Assembly: GCA_002423145.1 (NCBI GenBank)
Contig: DIUU01000004.1
Coordinates: forward strand, 29,354 to 93,353
Length of the DNA: 64,000 nucleotides
Direction of reading: 5' to 3'
DNA from: Acholeplasmataceae bacterium UBA6150
GTDB lineage: Bacteria > Bacillota_I > Bacilli_A > Acholeplasmatales > UBA5453
Part shown: positions 8,327 through 16,802 of the stretch, in pieces
Position numbering within the stretch: the stretch's first letter is position 1
How the letters are laid out: each line of letters opens with the position of its first letter
Made by a program: the position numbers and the translations under genes
The notes under the pieces: model-generated
The model's input: the letters and a program-made list of their open reading frames with translations, nothing else
The model's database searches: none
Told to the model about the DNA's origin: nothing

Positions 8327-9930
8327 TTTAGGTCAATGATTTTGGTGGGTTTTATGTCTTTTAAGTCACGGTGGGAAACCAATAGGATGGTTTTTTGTTT
8401 CAACGCTTTTAAATTCGTTAGCACTTTCTTTTCAGTTTCACTATCGAGTGAAGCGGTGATTTCATCGAGTAATAAGACCGGTGCGTCTTTTAACAAAGCT
8501 CTCGCAATCGAAAGCCGCTCTAATTGACCAATTGAGAGGTTTGAACCCATTTCTTTGAGTTTGGTTTCAAAGCCATTCGGTGTCTTTAAGATATCATCAT
8601 AAATCACAGCGATTTTACACGCTTCAATGACTTTCTCTATCGGGATGGCTTTTTTCAAAGTGAGGTTGTCTAAGATGGAATCGGATAATAGATAGTATGA
8701 CTGCGGGACATAAGAGAAATAAGACCGGGTACTTTCGGATAATTCATAGGAGGCTTCATCGATGTAAAGACCGGTAGAACCTTTACCTGGTTTCATCAAG
8801 CCAAGCAATAGTTTCATTAGGGTGGTTTTACCTTTACCAGATTCACCTTTGATCCAAATCAAATCGTTGGGTTTAATTTCAAGTGAGAAGTTATCTAAAA
8901 CGACTTTATCATCGTATTTAAACGATACTTTTTTGAGTTCAATCTTTTTAAAGGGTCTGAGGGGTATCTTGGTTTTTGATTCGCTTTCGAGTTGATCAAT
9001 CACCCGCACGCGGTCAATCGATGCGCCCCATTGGTGGTATTTAATGACCAAGGAAGACAACCCAGAGAAGGGACTTTGGATGTTTTGAACGAGTTGAATG
9101 ATCGCGACTAAACTCCCAAACACAATCGAACCTTGACTTAAGCGATACGCCCCAAATAAAATCGAAAATACATAACCAAAAGCGAAGAAACTATGTAACC
9201 CCAACCCCGTTAAAGTAGAGATGGTTTGTTTTTTAATTCGTTTCAGATAGAACTGTTGTCCATCTTTAACCAAAGCTTCGGTTTGGATATCTTCGGCTTC
9301 AAAAGCTTTGATGACTTCTAAATGGGTTAAACCTTCCTGCATCGTTTGATAGAGTTGATCTTCCGCTGTTAAGGCTTCTTTTTGAATGCCTTTGATTTTT
9401 TTGGATAAGAGCCTAGATAAGACAAATAACACTACACCTAAGGAAAGGAATAATACCGCGAATAACGGGTCAAGGATAAATAAAACAACAAACGCACCGA
9501 GGAATCTAAATAGATAAAAGATGACTTTGGGCATCAAATCATAAACGCCATCGGTAATCGTTGTTAAGTCCGATTTGAAATGGTTGATGTACATCGCAGA
9601 GTGGTTTTCATGGGTTTCTTGAATCCGACCTTTTAGTATCTTTTTATATAAATCTTTACGCATGACATCTTCAAGCTGGTAGGTAGCTTTGGATTTGTAG
9701 AATTGATTGAAGGCAGATAACAACACTTGAACCAACATAATTAGAATCAATAAACCACCATACAACCAAAATGTTGAGGTTTGATCATAAGCATCAATCG
9801 CGAGTTTGGAGGTGTACGCGAAGAGTATTGCGGTTAAGGATAAAATAAAAGAAAAAACCGATAGTAAGGATAAAGGTAGAATGAAGTGTTTCTTATAGGT
9901 TTTTAATAAAGGGTTGAGTTTATATGTCAT
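8323..9930 (-). CDS. ABC exporter (fused permease and ATPase), probably for the neighbouring peptide locus
   Basis: The 535-residue protein has six membrane helices (about 15-290), then an ABC ATPase with Walker A GESGKGKTT, signature LSIGQ (usual LSGGQ) and Walker B VLLLDE. It is a half-transporter of the exporter type that works as a dimer. There is no N-terminal C39 peptidase domain, so it would not cut a leader itself. AGAGGT precedes the ATG. It is divergent from the HprK-PqqD gene with a 100-bp shared promoter region. In related lasso-peptide and RiPP clusters such an exporter removes the mature product. Assignment to this locus is by position; a drug or lipid exporter is the alternative. 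Confidence 0.8.
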   Translation of the reverse strand: MTYKLNPLLKTYKKHFILPLSLLSVFSFILSLTAILFAYTSKLAIDAYDQTSTFWLYGGLLILIMLVQVLLSAFNQFYKSKATYQLEDVMRKDLYKKILKGRIQETHENHSAMYINHFKSDLTTITDGVYDLMPKVIFYLFRFLGAFVVLFILDPLFAVLFLSLGVVLFVLSRLLSKKIKGIQKEALTAEDQLYQTMQEGLTHLEVIKAFEAEDIQTEALVKDGQQFYLKRIKKQTISTLTGLGLHSFFAFGYVFSILFGAYRLSQGSIVFGSLVAIIQLVQNIQSPFSGLSSLVIKYHQWGASIDRVRVIDQLESESKTKIPLRPFKKIELKKVSFKYDDKVVLDNFSLEIKPNDLIWIKGESGKGKTTLMKLLLGLMKPGKGSTGLYIDEASYELSESTRSYFSYVPQSYYLLSDSILDNLTLKKAIPIEKVIEACKIAVIYDDILKTPNGFETKLKEMGSNLSIGQLERLSIARALLKDAPVLLLDEITASLDSETEKKVLTNLKALKQKTILLVSHRDLKDIKPTKIIDLN

Positions 9931-10030
9931 GGAGAATACCTCTACTCGTATTGTATCATGATTAAACCCAATATGGCACTGTATTTACAGATTGAAAACG
10001 GGTATAATGAGGATAAACGTGAGGTAAAGC

Positions 10031-11122
10031 ATGAAGACCTATGAGATTGCGGGCATTCCGATTTCAATTGAATATCACTATCCTGACTACCTTAAAAACA
10101 ACATTGAGGATTATGAAAAAAAGGGTATACCAAAGTATCATATCCAAACCCGTTTGGTGTCTTTGATTGAGCCTTTGTCTAACCCCTATATGCAAGACAC
10201 CTACCGTAGGTTTTATCAAACCGATACCCACCATACCATTCAAGTCGTGGATTTAAATGGTGTAATCAAATACGAAATCAAACGGACACTCGACCACAAA
10301 GATATTCGAATCTGTTTGGTCGAAGCGTTATCAAAAAAACCAGCGGAGATGGAATATGTATTCATCTCGATGTTGTTTTTAGATATCGCGACTTTAGAAG
10401 GGTTTGTTCCCTTACACGCGTCTTGTGTGATTAAAAATGAACAAGCGTATTTATTCAGTGCGCCTTCAGGGACAGGCAAATCCACCCACGCTGCTTTTTA
10501 TCATAGTGAACTTAAAGGCTTTGTTATCAACGATGACAAACACATCATCAAAGATTTCAAAGTGTATGGCACCCCGTTTTCAGGTAAAACCGCACTCAAT
10601 CAAAATGCGTCCTACCCACTGAAGTCGATTACCTTCATTGAACAGGGTTCGATTGACCGTATTTACCCACTAGAAATGGATGAAGCAATCAAACACCTAT
10701 TAAAAAATATCGCGAGACCTACCACTCAAACCTCATGGGAAGCTTTACTACCCCATATCAATCAGTTACTAGAACAAACGTCATTTTATAAAGCCACTTT
10801 AACCTTAAATCCAAAAAGTGTATACATGACCTACTATGAACCCAACAAGGAGACCCCTATGAAAATCAAACCTGGATTCATCATCAAAACCATAGGCTTG
10901 CGTCACATGGTCTTACCGATTGACGCCCAAGCCTTACATTTTAATGGGGTCATGACCTTAAATAAATCAGGCCTATTATTGTTTGAAGCCTTACAAACCG
11001 AACAAACCTTAGAATCCTTGGTAAATCTTTTGATGGATCAATACGAGGTATCCTTTGAAGATGCGAGACGTGACGTCGTGAAGTTCGTTGAAACCTTGAA
11101 AGACAAAGACTTATTATGTTAA
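10031..11122 (+). CDS. HPr-kinase-like P-loop protein fused to a PqqD-type domain
   Basis: A 363-residue two-part protein. The N-terminal and central part resembles the HPr-kinase-like proteins of peptide clusters: PLHAS, then the P-loop APSGTGKST (144-152) and a FVINDDK segment about 20 residues on. The last 75-80 residues (from about 285) read as a PqqD / RiPP recognition element: a small beta start, NKSGLLLFEAL, then helices with LVNLLMDQYEVSFEDARRDV spacing. In paeninodin-type lasso clusters an HPrK homologue phosphorylates the precursor peptide, and PqqD domains bind leader peptides. A fusion would bring kinase and peptide together. Canonical HPr regulation is unlikely because no HPr is nearby. 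The next gene overlaps its end by 7 nt. Substrate is inferred. Confidence 0.75.
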   Translation: MKTYEIAGIPISIEYHYPDYLKNNIEDYEKKGIPKYHIQTRLVSLIEPLSNPYMQDTYRRFYQTDTHHTIQVVDLNGVIKYEIKRTLDHKDIRICLVEALSKKPAEMEYVFISMLFLDIATLEGFVPLHASCVIKNEQAYLFSAPSGTGKSTHAAFYHSELKGFVINDDKHIIKDFKVYGTPFSGKTALNQNASYPLKSITFIEQGSIDRIYPLEMDEAIKHLLKNIARPTTQTSWEALLPHINQLLEQTSFYKATLTLNPKSVYMTYYEPNKETPMKIKPGFIIKTIGLRHMVLPIDAQALHFNGVMTLNKSGLLLFEALQTEQTLESLVNLLMDQYEVSFEDARRDVVKFVETLKDKDLLC

Positions 11123-11538
11123 AACAAGTCATCGACAATGACACGTTTTTTGAACTGATTAAAAGTGAACTCGCTTTGGGTAAAACCGCGAGTTTCACGG
11201 TGAAGGGCAGTTCGATGCGGCCTTTTTATCAAGACTCAAAAACCGTGGTCACCGTGATTAAACCCAATCAGTTAAAAAAACACGATGTCGTGTTAGCCCA
11301 TTATCAAGGTAAAGTCATTCTCCATCGCATTATCAAGATCGAAGAGAACACCCTAACTTTAAGAGGGGATGCTACGATTAAAAAAGAAGTAGTCTTGTTA
11401 AATAATATCTTTGGTGTAGTATTATCCCACCAAACTAAACGAACCATTAAAGAAGATCATAAAGGATATCGATGCCTAGCTTATCTGTGGGTTAAAAACC
11501 CGTTGAGACGCTTTTTATTAAAGTTGAGGTCATTATGA
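11116..11538 (+). CDS. S24/S26 family peptidase, signal-peptidase-like
   Basis: The 140-residue protein has the S26 core: catalytic Ser in GSSMRP, a VVLAHYQGKVILHRI segment, and RGD further on. The HRI in place of the lysine of bacterial type I signal peptidases resembles the Ser-His-Asp set of SipW/ER-type enzymes. There is no obvious membrane anchor, unlike a true signal peptidase. Peptidases of this kind are common in lasso and related peptide loci next to a nucleotidyltransferase-like gene, as here. It overlaps its neighbours by a few bases on both sides, so the three genes should be translated together. A role in trimming the small peptide encoded downstream is an inference. Confidence 0.75.
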   Translation: MLKQVIDNDTFFELIKSELALGKTASFTVKGSSMRPFYQDSKTVVTVIKPNQLKKHDVVLAHYQGKVILHRIIKIEENTLTLRGDATIKKEVVLLNNIFGVVLSHQTKRTIKEDHKGYRCLAYLWVKNPLRRFLLKLRSL

Positions 11539-12707
11539 ATAACATCACCCAAACGCTTTTAACCGCGACTCAGTACGCTTTAAAACAACAATTGGTTCAA
11601 GTCAAAGTCGAAGATGAACCTTCGTTTTTTAAAGCGATGTTGAATTCAGGCTTGGCGGGGGTGATATTACCTTATATCGATACCAAAGCGTATTCACCAA
11701 AGTTCATTCAAAAAACAAATGGCGTCTTGTTTGATTTTATTAATAAAGACACCCAACAACAAGCCCTCATAATTAAAATCAAATCTTTATTTCAAACCCA
11801 CCAAATTGATCATATATTTTTAAAAGGGACCAAATTAAAAACCCTATACAAAGCATCTTACATGCGGGGTATGGGGGATGTTGATATCTTAGTTCGCTCG
11901 GATTTAGATGTCATCAAAGCCTTATTTAAAGAACTAAACATCAAACTAGAATCGAGGTCTTTACAACACGACCAATACATCACAGAAGACAACCTTTTGA
12001 TTGAAATCCACCCCAGCATCCACAAGGATTTCAATCCGAAGTACCAAACCTATTTTAAAGGGGCTTGGGAGAATGCCTCTTTGGTTGTGGGGTGTGAGTA
12101 TACACTCAATCCAACCTTTGAAGTCATCTACCTGCTCTATCATTTAGCGAAACACATCGAATCTTCAGGGATTGGGTTAAGAAGCTTATTAGACATAGGG
12201 ATTTATCTTCAAAAGTATGATACGCAAATCGATTTAAAAGCACTGAATGAAACATTAATATTGCTAAAAATGGATAAGTTCTACAATACGGTTTTATATT
12301 TGAATAAAGTCTATTTTGATTTAGATGTTCCTATCAGTAATCAGGGTTTTATCATGAGTGAAACCTTACTTGAAGAAACCACTGCCTACTTCATAACCTC
12401 AGGCATCCATGGTAAAGGGGATACCTTTAATAACATGGCCCCTCGACTCGCAGCTTCTGAAAATAAAGGCAAGTCGAAGTTTAAAGTCTTATGGCGGATT
12501 GTATTTCCGAAGATGGTGGATGCGAGAGGGATGTACCCTGTTTTACATAAACATGGGTATCTCTATCCTGTTTTAATGGTTCATCGATTATTTAGATTAA
12601 TCGTTATTAAAAATAAGTCTTCATTGAAAAAAATAAGAAACTTAAATGAAAGTTCTATGAAACGAAATGAGATTGAAAAACTATTTGATGACATCGGTAT
12701 TTACTGA
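11535..12707 (+). CDS. Nucleotidyltransferase-like protein (NTP_transf_5 family)
   Basis: The 390-residue protein carries the family pattern FLKGTKLKTLY, then YMRGMGDVDILV, where the paired acidic residues of GDVDILV match the metal-binding site of nucleotidyltransferases. The rest is mostly helical. Such proteins accompany lasso-peptide and other RiPP loci; their exact chemistry is not settled to my knowledge. The ATG overlaps the end of the peptidase gene, and the stop codon lies inside a terminator, so the kinase-peptidase-nucleotidyltransferase set forms one transcript ending here. Confidence 0.75.
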   Translation: MNNITQTLLTATQYALKQQLVQVKVEDEPSFFKAMLNSGLAGVILPYIDTKAYSPKFIQKTNGVLFDFINKDTQQQALIIKIKSLFQTHQIDHIFLKGTKLKTLYKASYMRGMGDVDILVRSDLDVIKALFKELNIKLESRSLQHDQYITEDNLLIEIHPSIHKDFNPKYQTYFKGAWENASLVVGCEYTLNPTFEVIYLLYHLAKHIESSGIGLRSLLDIGIYLQKYDTQIDLKALNETLILLKMDKFYNTVLYLNKVYFDLDVPISNQGFIMSETLLEETTAYFITSGIHGKGDTFNNMAPRLAASENKGKSKFKVLWRIVFPKMVDARGMYPVLHKHGYLYPVLMVHRLFRLIVIKNKSSLKKIRNLNESSMKRNEIEKLFDDIGIY

Positions 12708-12717
12708 TGTCTTTTTT
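12690..12717 (+). terminator. Terminator ending the kinase-peptidase-nucleotidyltransferase transcript
   Basis: GACATC / GATGTC stem and six T, overlapping the stop codon of the nucleotidyltransferase-like gene. Confidence 0.7.
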
Positions 12718-12751
12718 ACGCAATTATTACATAATAAATAATAACTTTGAA

Positions 12752-12780
12752 TTGCTTAGTATAAATACTAGTGCTATAAT
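12752..12780 (+). promoter_or_regulatory. Promoter for the small peptide gene
   Basis: TTGCTT and TATAAT with a 17-bp spacer, between the terminator of the preceding unit and the peptide gene. The peptide therefore has its own transcription start. Confidence 0.65.
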
Positions 12781-12814
12781 GAATTTAATATTGAAGACTG
12801 TGGGAGGTATTTTA

Positions 12815-12943
12815 ATGTTCAATAAAGAAGTGTATGAAGCGCCAGTTATCGAAGTCACTGAGTTTGAGTTACATGAGTCGATCGCTGACAGCGCGAATCC
12901 AAGCCAAGGTGCTCTTGGTTTTGATGAGATTTGGGGGAACTAA
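12815..12943 (+). CDS. Small precursor-like peptide (42 residues)
   Basis: The peptide begins MFNKEVYEAPVIEV and ends ALGFDEIWGN. It has no signal peptide or membrane segment and is acidic. A YxxPxI motif at residues 7-12 resembles the Y-x-x-P leader motif bound by PqqD-type recognition domains in lasso-peptide precursors. The acidic C-terminal part with a Gly-rich end could be the core. GGGAGG lies 8 nt before the ATG, so it is well translated; a longer in-frame reading upstream (from 12707) crosses the promoter and is not real. It lies just downstream of the kinase/peptidase/nucleotidyltransferase genes, and 3 nt before the giant nuclease gene. Precursor status is inferred from motif, size and position. 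Confidence 0.6.
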   Translation: MFNKEVYEAPVIEVTEFELHESIADSANPSQGALGFDEIWGN

Positions 12944-12946
12944 TTA

Positions 12947-15742
12947 ATGAAGAAATTATTCTTAATTTTATCACTAGTTGCTCTTGTTCTCATATCCGGT
13001 ACTGTGGTTGCGGCAGCTCGCCCAACAAATGTAGTTGTTACAATTACATCATCATTTGACAATTCAAACAAGAATCTTACGCATCAAGACACTACTTTAC
13101 CAGTTGGCAGTTTGTTCAGTTTGAATGCTAGTAATATTCAATCATCCTATATTTTCGCTTTTTGGGTAATCAATGGCGTAGTTAGAAATGATTTAGCAGC
13201 AACGTCTTCAATTAAGCTACAAACAAGTATGCATATTCAAGCAGTTTTCCATAAATCAGGAGAACATGCTGTTTTGTTTGTAGATTCTAATGGTAAATTG
13301 ATTTCTACTGAATATGTTGAAACTGGGGATCCGGTTAGTGCACCAAGTTATGATGGATTTTCTAAACCTGGACTTGTAATTAACGAATCAACTCCTTGGA
13401 AATCATTACAAGGTTCAACCACCTTAACAGGTATTAATACATCACGTGTATATGTTTTACAATATCAAAACCCAAGTACTCCTGTGACTGTTATACTTTC
13501 CGTTACAGGTGGTGTAGCAACACCATCAAATCCCAATAGAAATGATGTTGTAACACTTGTAGCAAATGACTTACCAAGTTTTAAATATTGGAAAGATAGC
13601 AACGGTAATGTTTTATCATACCAATCCACTTTCGTATTTACAGCACTTAATGACGTAACAATTATTGCAGAAACTGTTAATTCTAAGACACCTGCAACCC
13701 TAGTTACCATGTCAAGTGATTTAGCAATTCGCGACGACTATGAAACTTATGTAGGACGTTTTGAGTTACAGAGCGGTCATGAACTTGTTGAATGGGGATT
13801 TATTCTTTCTCAAGATTCCGTCGGACTATTGACATTCAACACTCAAAATAGAATAGTCGCAAAATCAAATACGTTCAATGCAACAACAAATGAGTTTGTT
13901 ATGAGCTTTTCAGAAGTTACTTTCTCAAGAATCAGAGCTTATATAGTTGTTGATAATGGAACAGGATTAATTGAATATTATAGCTATTCCCAAGAAATTG
14001 TTCCTTCTGATTTATTCATTTCGGAATATATTGAAGGATCGAGTAACAATAAAGCAATTGAAATTTACAATGGAACAGGTAGAGATATAAATTTAACCGG
14101 TTATTCAGTAAAATTATTCAGCAATGGATCTCCAACCGTTTCGACTAATTTAAATTTGTCGGGGATACTAGTCAATGGTGATGTATATGTTATTTATAAC
14201 ACTAGTGCAATTTCGAGTATAGCGAGTGTTGGCGATATCACTTCAGAAGTAACTTTCTTCAATGGTGACGATGCAATCGGATTATACAATGGATCAACCT
14301 TAATTGATTTAATCGGTGTTATTGGAGTAGATCCTGGTACATCTTGGCCTGTAGGAACAGGAGCGACTGCGGAGTTTACTTTAGTTCGAAAGTCTTCAGT
14401 ATTATCCTTTAGTGGTTCATTTGTTGAAGACGAGTGGGATGTTTATCCTCAAGATACTGTAACATATCTTGGATCACATACAGCAATCACAGGCACCTTA
14501 AGTGAATCACAAAAAATAGTTCTAGACACTTCGGCCGTATCCATTCCATCATCAGTAAAAGTAGAGGGAAACTTGACTTTACCCCTATCTGGTAATAATG
14601 GGTCCACAATTAGTTGGTCAAGTGATTCAACACATTTAATTACTAATCTAGGTGTAGTTTCACTACCTACGGGCTCACCAGAAACTGCAATCTTGACTGC
14701 AACAATAACTTTAGGGTCTCTCTCTAAAGTGAAAGAATTTGAAGTTGTCGTTGGGAAATTAGATTCTGAAAGAGTTTCAATTGCTAAAACAGCTCTTGTC
14801 ATATCATCACTAATTACTGAAGCTGGTAGCATGGGTTTACCTACTACGGGTTCAGAGGGAACAACTGTTACTTGGTCTTCTGATAATGTAAATGTTATTA
14901 GTAACGCTGGTTTAGTTGTACTACCTGAAACTGGATCAGTTGTTGTAAATTTAACAGCAACTATTTCATTCGGTTCATCAAGTGATACTAAAGTATTTTT
15001 TGTTACTGTTAGTTCCTCTAATATTGATAATTATACTGTCTCATTTAACACTAATGGTGGAACAATCTATGCAAATCAAATTATTCAATCTGGTCAAAAA
15101 GCATCTAATCCCGGAACTCCAATAAGAACCAATTCGATTTTTAAGGGGTGGTTTGAGCAAAATCTGGTTACTACGTTTGATTTTGATCAATCTATAACCT
15201 CGGATACCACTATTTATGCTGTTTGGGAGTCACTATTATACTCGTTTAATTTCTTAGATGGTGGATCAAGTAGTAATTCTGGATATGCTAATACTGGATT
15301 AATGACAAATGTAAGTTATGCTTCTGATAATCCTGGAGGAACAAGTGGAACAACCACTTGGAGAGCAGACTATGCTAACTTGAGTGCAACAATTTATACA
15401 AGATTAGGCGGTCTTTTGGAGTCTACTGAATATGGTACACCTAATGCTAATATAAGAACCGACTTTGCTTTTAATCAAAGTATATCTAAAGTCGAAATAG
15501 TTGATGCAGCGAAGTTTGGTACAGTAGGTAGAACTACAATGGTATATTTACAAATATCATCAAATGGAACCACATGGACAACAGTAGCTTCAACAACAAC
15601 TATAAATGGGACAATCGTATTTAGTGGTTTGAATATTCCCGCTGGCTCGAGAATTAGAATTACTATAGCTTTAACAGCAGCTACAAGTACTAACTCAGGT
15701 ATCCAATTTACAGGAATAAAAGTTTACGGGAACCCGTCCTAA
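12947..15742 (+). CDS. Secreted multidomain nuclease, N-terminal part (interrupted by a frameshift)
   Basis: The 931-residue reading frame has a signal peptide (1-24), a beta-rich region with bacterial-repeat features, and a lamin-tail domain (about 354-484: FISEYIEGSSNNKAIEI, then a NGDDAIGL strand). Two related Ig-like repeats follow (about 518-603 and 604-690; each has a TISWSSD or TVTWSSD turn), then an InlB-type repeat (about 695-765: FNTNGG, then GWF) and a C-terminal beta domain. The frame stops at TAA 15740, but the next frame is open from 15694 and continues with another Ig-like domain and an endonuclease I domain. The two pieces are almost certainly one original gene. It begins 3 nt after the small peptide gene, with GGGGG as ribosome site. 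Lamin-tail plus endonuclease I is a known extracellular nuclease arrangement. Confidence 0.75.
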   Translation: MKKLFLILSLVALVLISGTVVAAARPTNVVVTITSSFDNSNKNLTHQDTTLPVGSLFSLNASNIQSSYIFAFWVINGVVRNDLAATSSIKLQTSMHIQAVFHKSGEHAVLFVDSNGKLISTEYVETGDPVSAPSYDGFSKPGLVINESTPWKSLQGSTTLTGINTSRVYVLQYQNPSTPVTVILSVTGGVATPSNPNRNDVVTLVANDLPSFKYWKDSNGNVLSYQSTFVFTALNDVTIIAETVNSKTPATLVTMSSDLAIRDDYETYVGRFELQSGHELVEWGFILSQDSVGLLTFNTQNRIVAKSNTFNATTNEFVMSFSEVTFSRIRAYIVVDNGTGLIEYYSYSQEIVPSDLFISEYIEGSSNNKAIEIYNGTGRDINLTGYSVKLFSNGSPTVSTNLNLSGILVNGDVYVIYNTSAISSIASVGDITSEVTFFNGDDAIGLYNGSTLIDLIGVIGVDPGTSWPVGTGATAEFTLVRKSSVLSFSGSFVEDEWDVYPQDTVTYLGSHTAITGTLSESQKIVLDTSAVSIPSSVKVEGNLTLPLSGNNGSTISWSSDSTHLITNLGVVSLPTGSPETAILTATITLGSLSKVKEFEVVVGKLDSERVSIAKTALVISSLITEAGSMGLPTTGSEGTTVTWSSDNVNVISNAGLVVLPETGSVVVNLTATISFGSSSDTKVFFVTVSSSNIDNYTVSFNTNGGTIYANQIIQSGQKASNPGTPIRTNSIFKGWFEQNLVTTFDFDQSITSDTTIYAVWESLLYSFNFLDGGSSSNSGYANTGLMTNVSYASDNPGGTSGTTTWRADYANLSATIYTRLGGLLESTEYGTPNANIRTDFAFNQSISKVEIVDAAKFGTVGRTTMVYLQISSNGTTWTTVASTTTINGTIVFSGLNIPAGSRIRITIALTAATSTNSGIQFTGIKVYGNPS

Positions 15743-16734
15743 CCCCTACTGACACCACAGCTCCTACGATTAATTTCTCAGAAGAGACCATTACATCGTA
15801 TACTGTAGGGGACCCTTGGAGCGATATTACTGCAAGCACTTGGTGTGTTGCTACAGACGATATAGATCCTAATCCTTCATGTGAAGTATTATGGCATTTA
15901 AATCCTTTGGTAGACACCGATATAGCTGGAACATACACAATTACATATTATGCTAAAGATTCAAGCGGTAATAGCGTTACAAGAGATCTCATTATTACAG
16001 TATCAGAGCCATATTCAAGTTCGTTTGATGCAAACGCTTATTATTCATCGGCTAATAACAAAACCGGTAGTGTATTGTTCTCAACATTAAGAACCATTAT
16101 TCAAACGAATATGGTTAAAGTCAGCTATGGCGATGCACGCTACATCTTAGATGAAACAGACCGTGATCCGAATAATCCTGCCAATGTCCTTACTATATAC
16201 GACCGTCAATCGGTCTCAGGTGTATGGGATGGGACGACATGGAATCGTGAACACGTGTGGCCAAATTCAAGATTGGGTGTTTCAAGTGTAACGAATACAC
16301 AAAAAAATATTGCCAGTGACTTACACAATTTACGTGCAGCCATCGTGGGTACGAATTCTTCAAGAAGTAACAAATGGTTTAACTTAACAACCACATCCAC
16401 AACCTACTATCCAGGTGATGCTGATAAAGGTGATGTGGCGAGAATTCTATTCTATATGGTAGTCATGTACCCTAGCCTAGATTTAGTCAATGTCATCACC
16501 CAAGCGATGGATGATGGTATGTATGTCGAAGCAGGGACTTATATGGCAGTCATGTCCGTGTTATTACAGTGGCACATCGATGACCCAGTGGATAATTTCG
16601 AACGTAATCGTAATGATGTGATATATCATTATCAAAACAATCGAAATCCATTCATCGATCGACCTGAGTATGTCGCACTGATTTGGGGTAATACGCCATC
16701 GGCTGTATCGAGTTCTAGTCAGTTTATTAACTAA
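15742..16734 (+). CDS. Endonuclease I family domain, C-terminal part of the frameshifted secreted nuclease
   Basis: This is the open frame that continues the preceding gene after a one-base shift. It starts with a TDTTAPTINF Ig-like domain (DUF5011 style, with GTYTITYYAKDSSGN), followed by an endonuclease I / NucM domain. The catalytic WNREHVWPNSR sequence holds the His of the beta-beta-alpha metal site, with SDLHNLRA downstream as usual for the family. Members cut DNA and RNA outside the cell. There is no start codon with a ribosome site and no signal peptide, so alone it would not be secreted. A TTG at 15907 is the first possible start codon but has no support. Confidence 0.7.
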   Translation, partial: TPTDTTAPTINFSEETITSYTVGDPWSDITASTWCVATDDIDPNPSCEVLWHLNPLVDTDIAGTYTITYYAKDSSGNSVTRDLIITVSEPYSSSFDANAYYSSANNKTGSVLFSTLRTIIQTNMVKVSYGDARYILDETDRDPNNPANVLTIYDRQSVSGVWDGTTWNREHVWPNSRLGVSSVTNTQKNIASDLHNLRAAIVGTNSSRSNKWFNLTTTSTTYYPGDADKGDVARILFYMVVMYPSLDLVNVITQAMDDGMYVEAGTYMAVMSVLLQWHIDDPVDNFERNRNDVIYHYQNNRNPFIDRPEYVALIWGNTPSAVSSSSQFIN

Positions 16735-16738
16735 ATTT

Positions 16739-16771
16739 AAAGGCACATTCCAAATAGGCGTGTGCCTTTTT
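16739..16771 (+). terminator. Terminator after the nuclease gene
   Basis: AAAGGCAC / GTGCCTTTT stem, imperfect in its upper part, followed by T's. Confidence 0.65.
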
Positions 16772-16802
16772 ACCTAAATGTGTTATCATTAATCATAAAG
16801 GG

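Noticed and set aside
12707..12814. Extension of the small peptide upstream to 12707
   Set aside because: The extension runs through a terminator tail and a TTGCTT-17-TATAAT promoter and has no ribosome site.
8323..12943. Complete lasso-peptide biosynthesis cluster
   Set aside because: Neither an asparagine-synthetase-like cyclase nor a transglutaminase-like B2 protease is present in the window, so only a lasso-like subset can be claimed.
15694..15742. Programmed -1 frameshift site in the nuclease gene
   Set aside because: No good slippery heptamer with a downstream hairpin was found; only a weak A run. An indel or sequencing error is more likely.
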